In this document: positions 5,796-6,407 of the stretch, piece by piece | Layout of the letters: every line of letters begins with the position of its first letter | Position numbering within the stretch: position 1 is the stretch's first letter | DNA from: Candidatus Aminicenantes bacterium UBA876 | GTDB taxonomy: Bacteria; Acidobacteriota; Aminicenantia; UBA2199 | Assembly (NCBI GenBank): GCA_002294665.1 | Contig: DBFQ01000054.1 | Coordinates: 8,620-15,026, forward strand | DNA length: 6,407 bases | Reading direction: 5' to 3' | Program-made: the position numbers and the translations under genes | The notes under the pieces: generated by a model | Seen by the model: only the letters and a program-made list of their open reading frames with translations | What the model was told of the DNA's origin: nothing | Databases searched by the model: none

Positions 5796-6362
5796 ATGGG
5801 TAAAAAAACCATGCTGAACCTGGGGTTCGCGGTTCCCGGAATATTTTGGGCGACGCTGCTGATCAGCGGCCGCTTCTATCCGGGTTACAGCTCCGTTAGA
5901 GACCGGGTGAGCGAGCTGGGCGCCCTGGACGCGCCCACGCGCTGGATATTCAACCCCGGCATGCTGTTGTGCGCCCTGTTGAGCCTGGTTTTCGTTTACG
6001 GCCTGGTTCGTGTCTGCAAGCAAGTAGAATTATCCACAATTCCCGCCTGGCTGCTGCTGGTTCACGGCGTTTCCCTGGCCGGGGCGGCCATCTTCCCCCT
6101 GCCGTTGCCCATGCACGGTCAGGCGGGCATGCTCGCGATGCTGCTACCCCTCTCTCCCCTGCTGGCGTTGATGCTGTGGCAACGGGCCGGGAACGGCCGC
6201 CTGAAGTTGACCGCCCTCACCTCGCTGGTGCTGATCAGTTTGGGGTTCTCCGTACTTTTCCCCGATTTCCTGCCGGAGCTGGCGGGCCTGAAGCAGCGGA
6301 TCGCGCACCTGGGCTGGACCGTGTGGTTTGCGGGATTGGGAGCCATTGCCGGGAAAACATGA
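5796..6362 (+). CDS. DUF998 family integral membrane protein
   Basis: The product has 188 residues, starting at ATG 5796 with GGGAGGT at 5786-5792. Six hydrophobic segments can be drawn at about 8-26, 53-72, 82-100, 108-128, 137-155 and 168-185, so it should sit in the inner membrane. The first loop carries PGYSSVRDRVSELG (29-42) followed by WIFNPGM (50-56), the pattern typical of DUF998 proteins. FPLPLPMHGQAG (100-111) and KQRIAHLGW (166-174) are also in the expected places. The length is near the family norm. The function of DUF998 is not established and no transport or catalytic role can be read from the sequence. Its stop overlaps the start of the next gene as ATGA, suggesting translational coupling. 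It is divergent from the 241-residue gene. Confidence 0.9.
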   Translation: MGKKTMLNLGFAVPGIFWATLLISGRFYPGYSSVRDRVSELGALDAPTRWIFNPGMLLCALLSLVFVYGLVRVCKQVELSTIPAWLLLVHGVSLAGAAIFPLPLPMHGQAGMLAMLLPLSPLLALMLWQRAGNGRLKLTALTSLVLISLGFSVLFPDFLPELAGLKQRIAHLGWTVWFAGLGAIAGKT

Positions 6363-6407
6363 AAAAAATCATCTATTGCCTTATTGCCGGAGCGTTGCTC
6401 TGCCAGG
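6359..6407 (+). CDS. 5' end of an exported protein (partial)
   Basis: The ATG at 6359-6361 overlaps the DUF998 stop codon (ATGA) and opens a frame reading MKKIIYCLIAGALLCQ to the window edge. This is a typical start of a Sec signal peptide: two lysines, then a hydrophobic run. Whether Cys15 is a lipidation site is doubtful, because leucine at -1 is unfavourable. No strong Shine-Dalgarno precedes it (GGGA at 6351-6354), which fits coupling to translation of the upstream gene. The product cannot be identified from 16 residues. Confidence 0.65.
   Translation, partial: MKKIIYCLIAGALLCQ

Overview
The window holds three complete protein genes and the first codons of a fourth, set between AT-richer intergenic islands built from short repeated words. 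The coding DNA is GC-rich with good Shine-Dalgarno sites. Two of the complete products and the partial one begin with Sec-type signal peptides. This fits a Gram-negative-like, probably uncultured bacterium. The combination of large secreted PKD/propeller proteins and repeat-word intergenic islands reminds me of Acidobacteriota/Aminicenantes-type genomes, but that is an impression and nothing here proves the lineage.

Layout. Positions 1-567 are a gene-free repeat island: heptamer arrays, a 79-bp tandem duplication, a 105-bp duplicated block, one copy of a composite element, and a degenerate GC-rich palindrome. Positions 568-4257 (minus) encode a 1229-residue exported protein with a putative beta-propeller, a PKD domain, a PLAT/LH2 domain and a helical C-terminal region. 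Positions 4258-4541 hold its likely promoter, a 56-bp repeat and a small hairpin. Positions 4542-5267 (minus) encode a 241-residue secreted protein of unknown function made of two copies of one domain. Positions 5268-5795 are a divergent intergenic repeat island with a 28-bp perfect palindrome, a second copy of the 56-bp repeat, a second copy of the composite element, and a strong sigma70-like promoter pointing right. Positions 5796-6362 (plus) encode a six-helix DUF998-type membrane protein. An overlapping start codon at 6359 begins a further exported protein that runs off the window.

The two minus-strand genes point the same way and may act together at the cell surface, but the 284-bp gap and a separate promoter argue for independent transcription. 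The DUF998 gene and its downstream neighbour look like a translationally coupled pair. The most distinctive content is the repeat system. One word (AGTTGAA / TTCAACT) is arrayed at 7-, 8- and 9-bp spacing, and a composite element occurs twice, 5.3 kb apart, with copies that differ by one exact heptamer and one 18-bp hairpin insertion. I found no RNA gene, transposase, CRISPR array or convincing intrinsic terminator.
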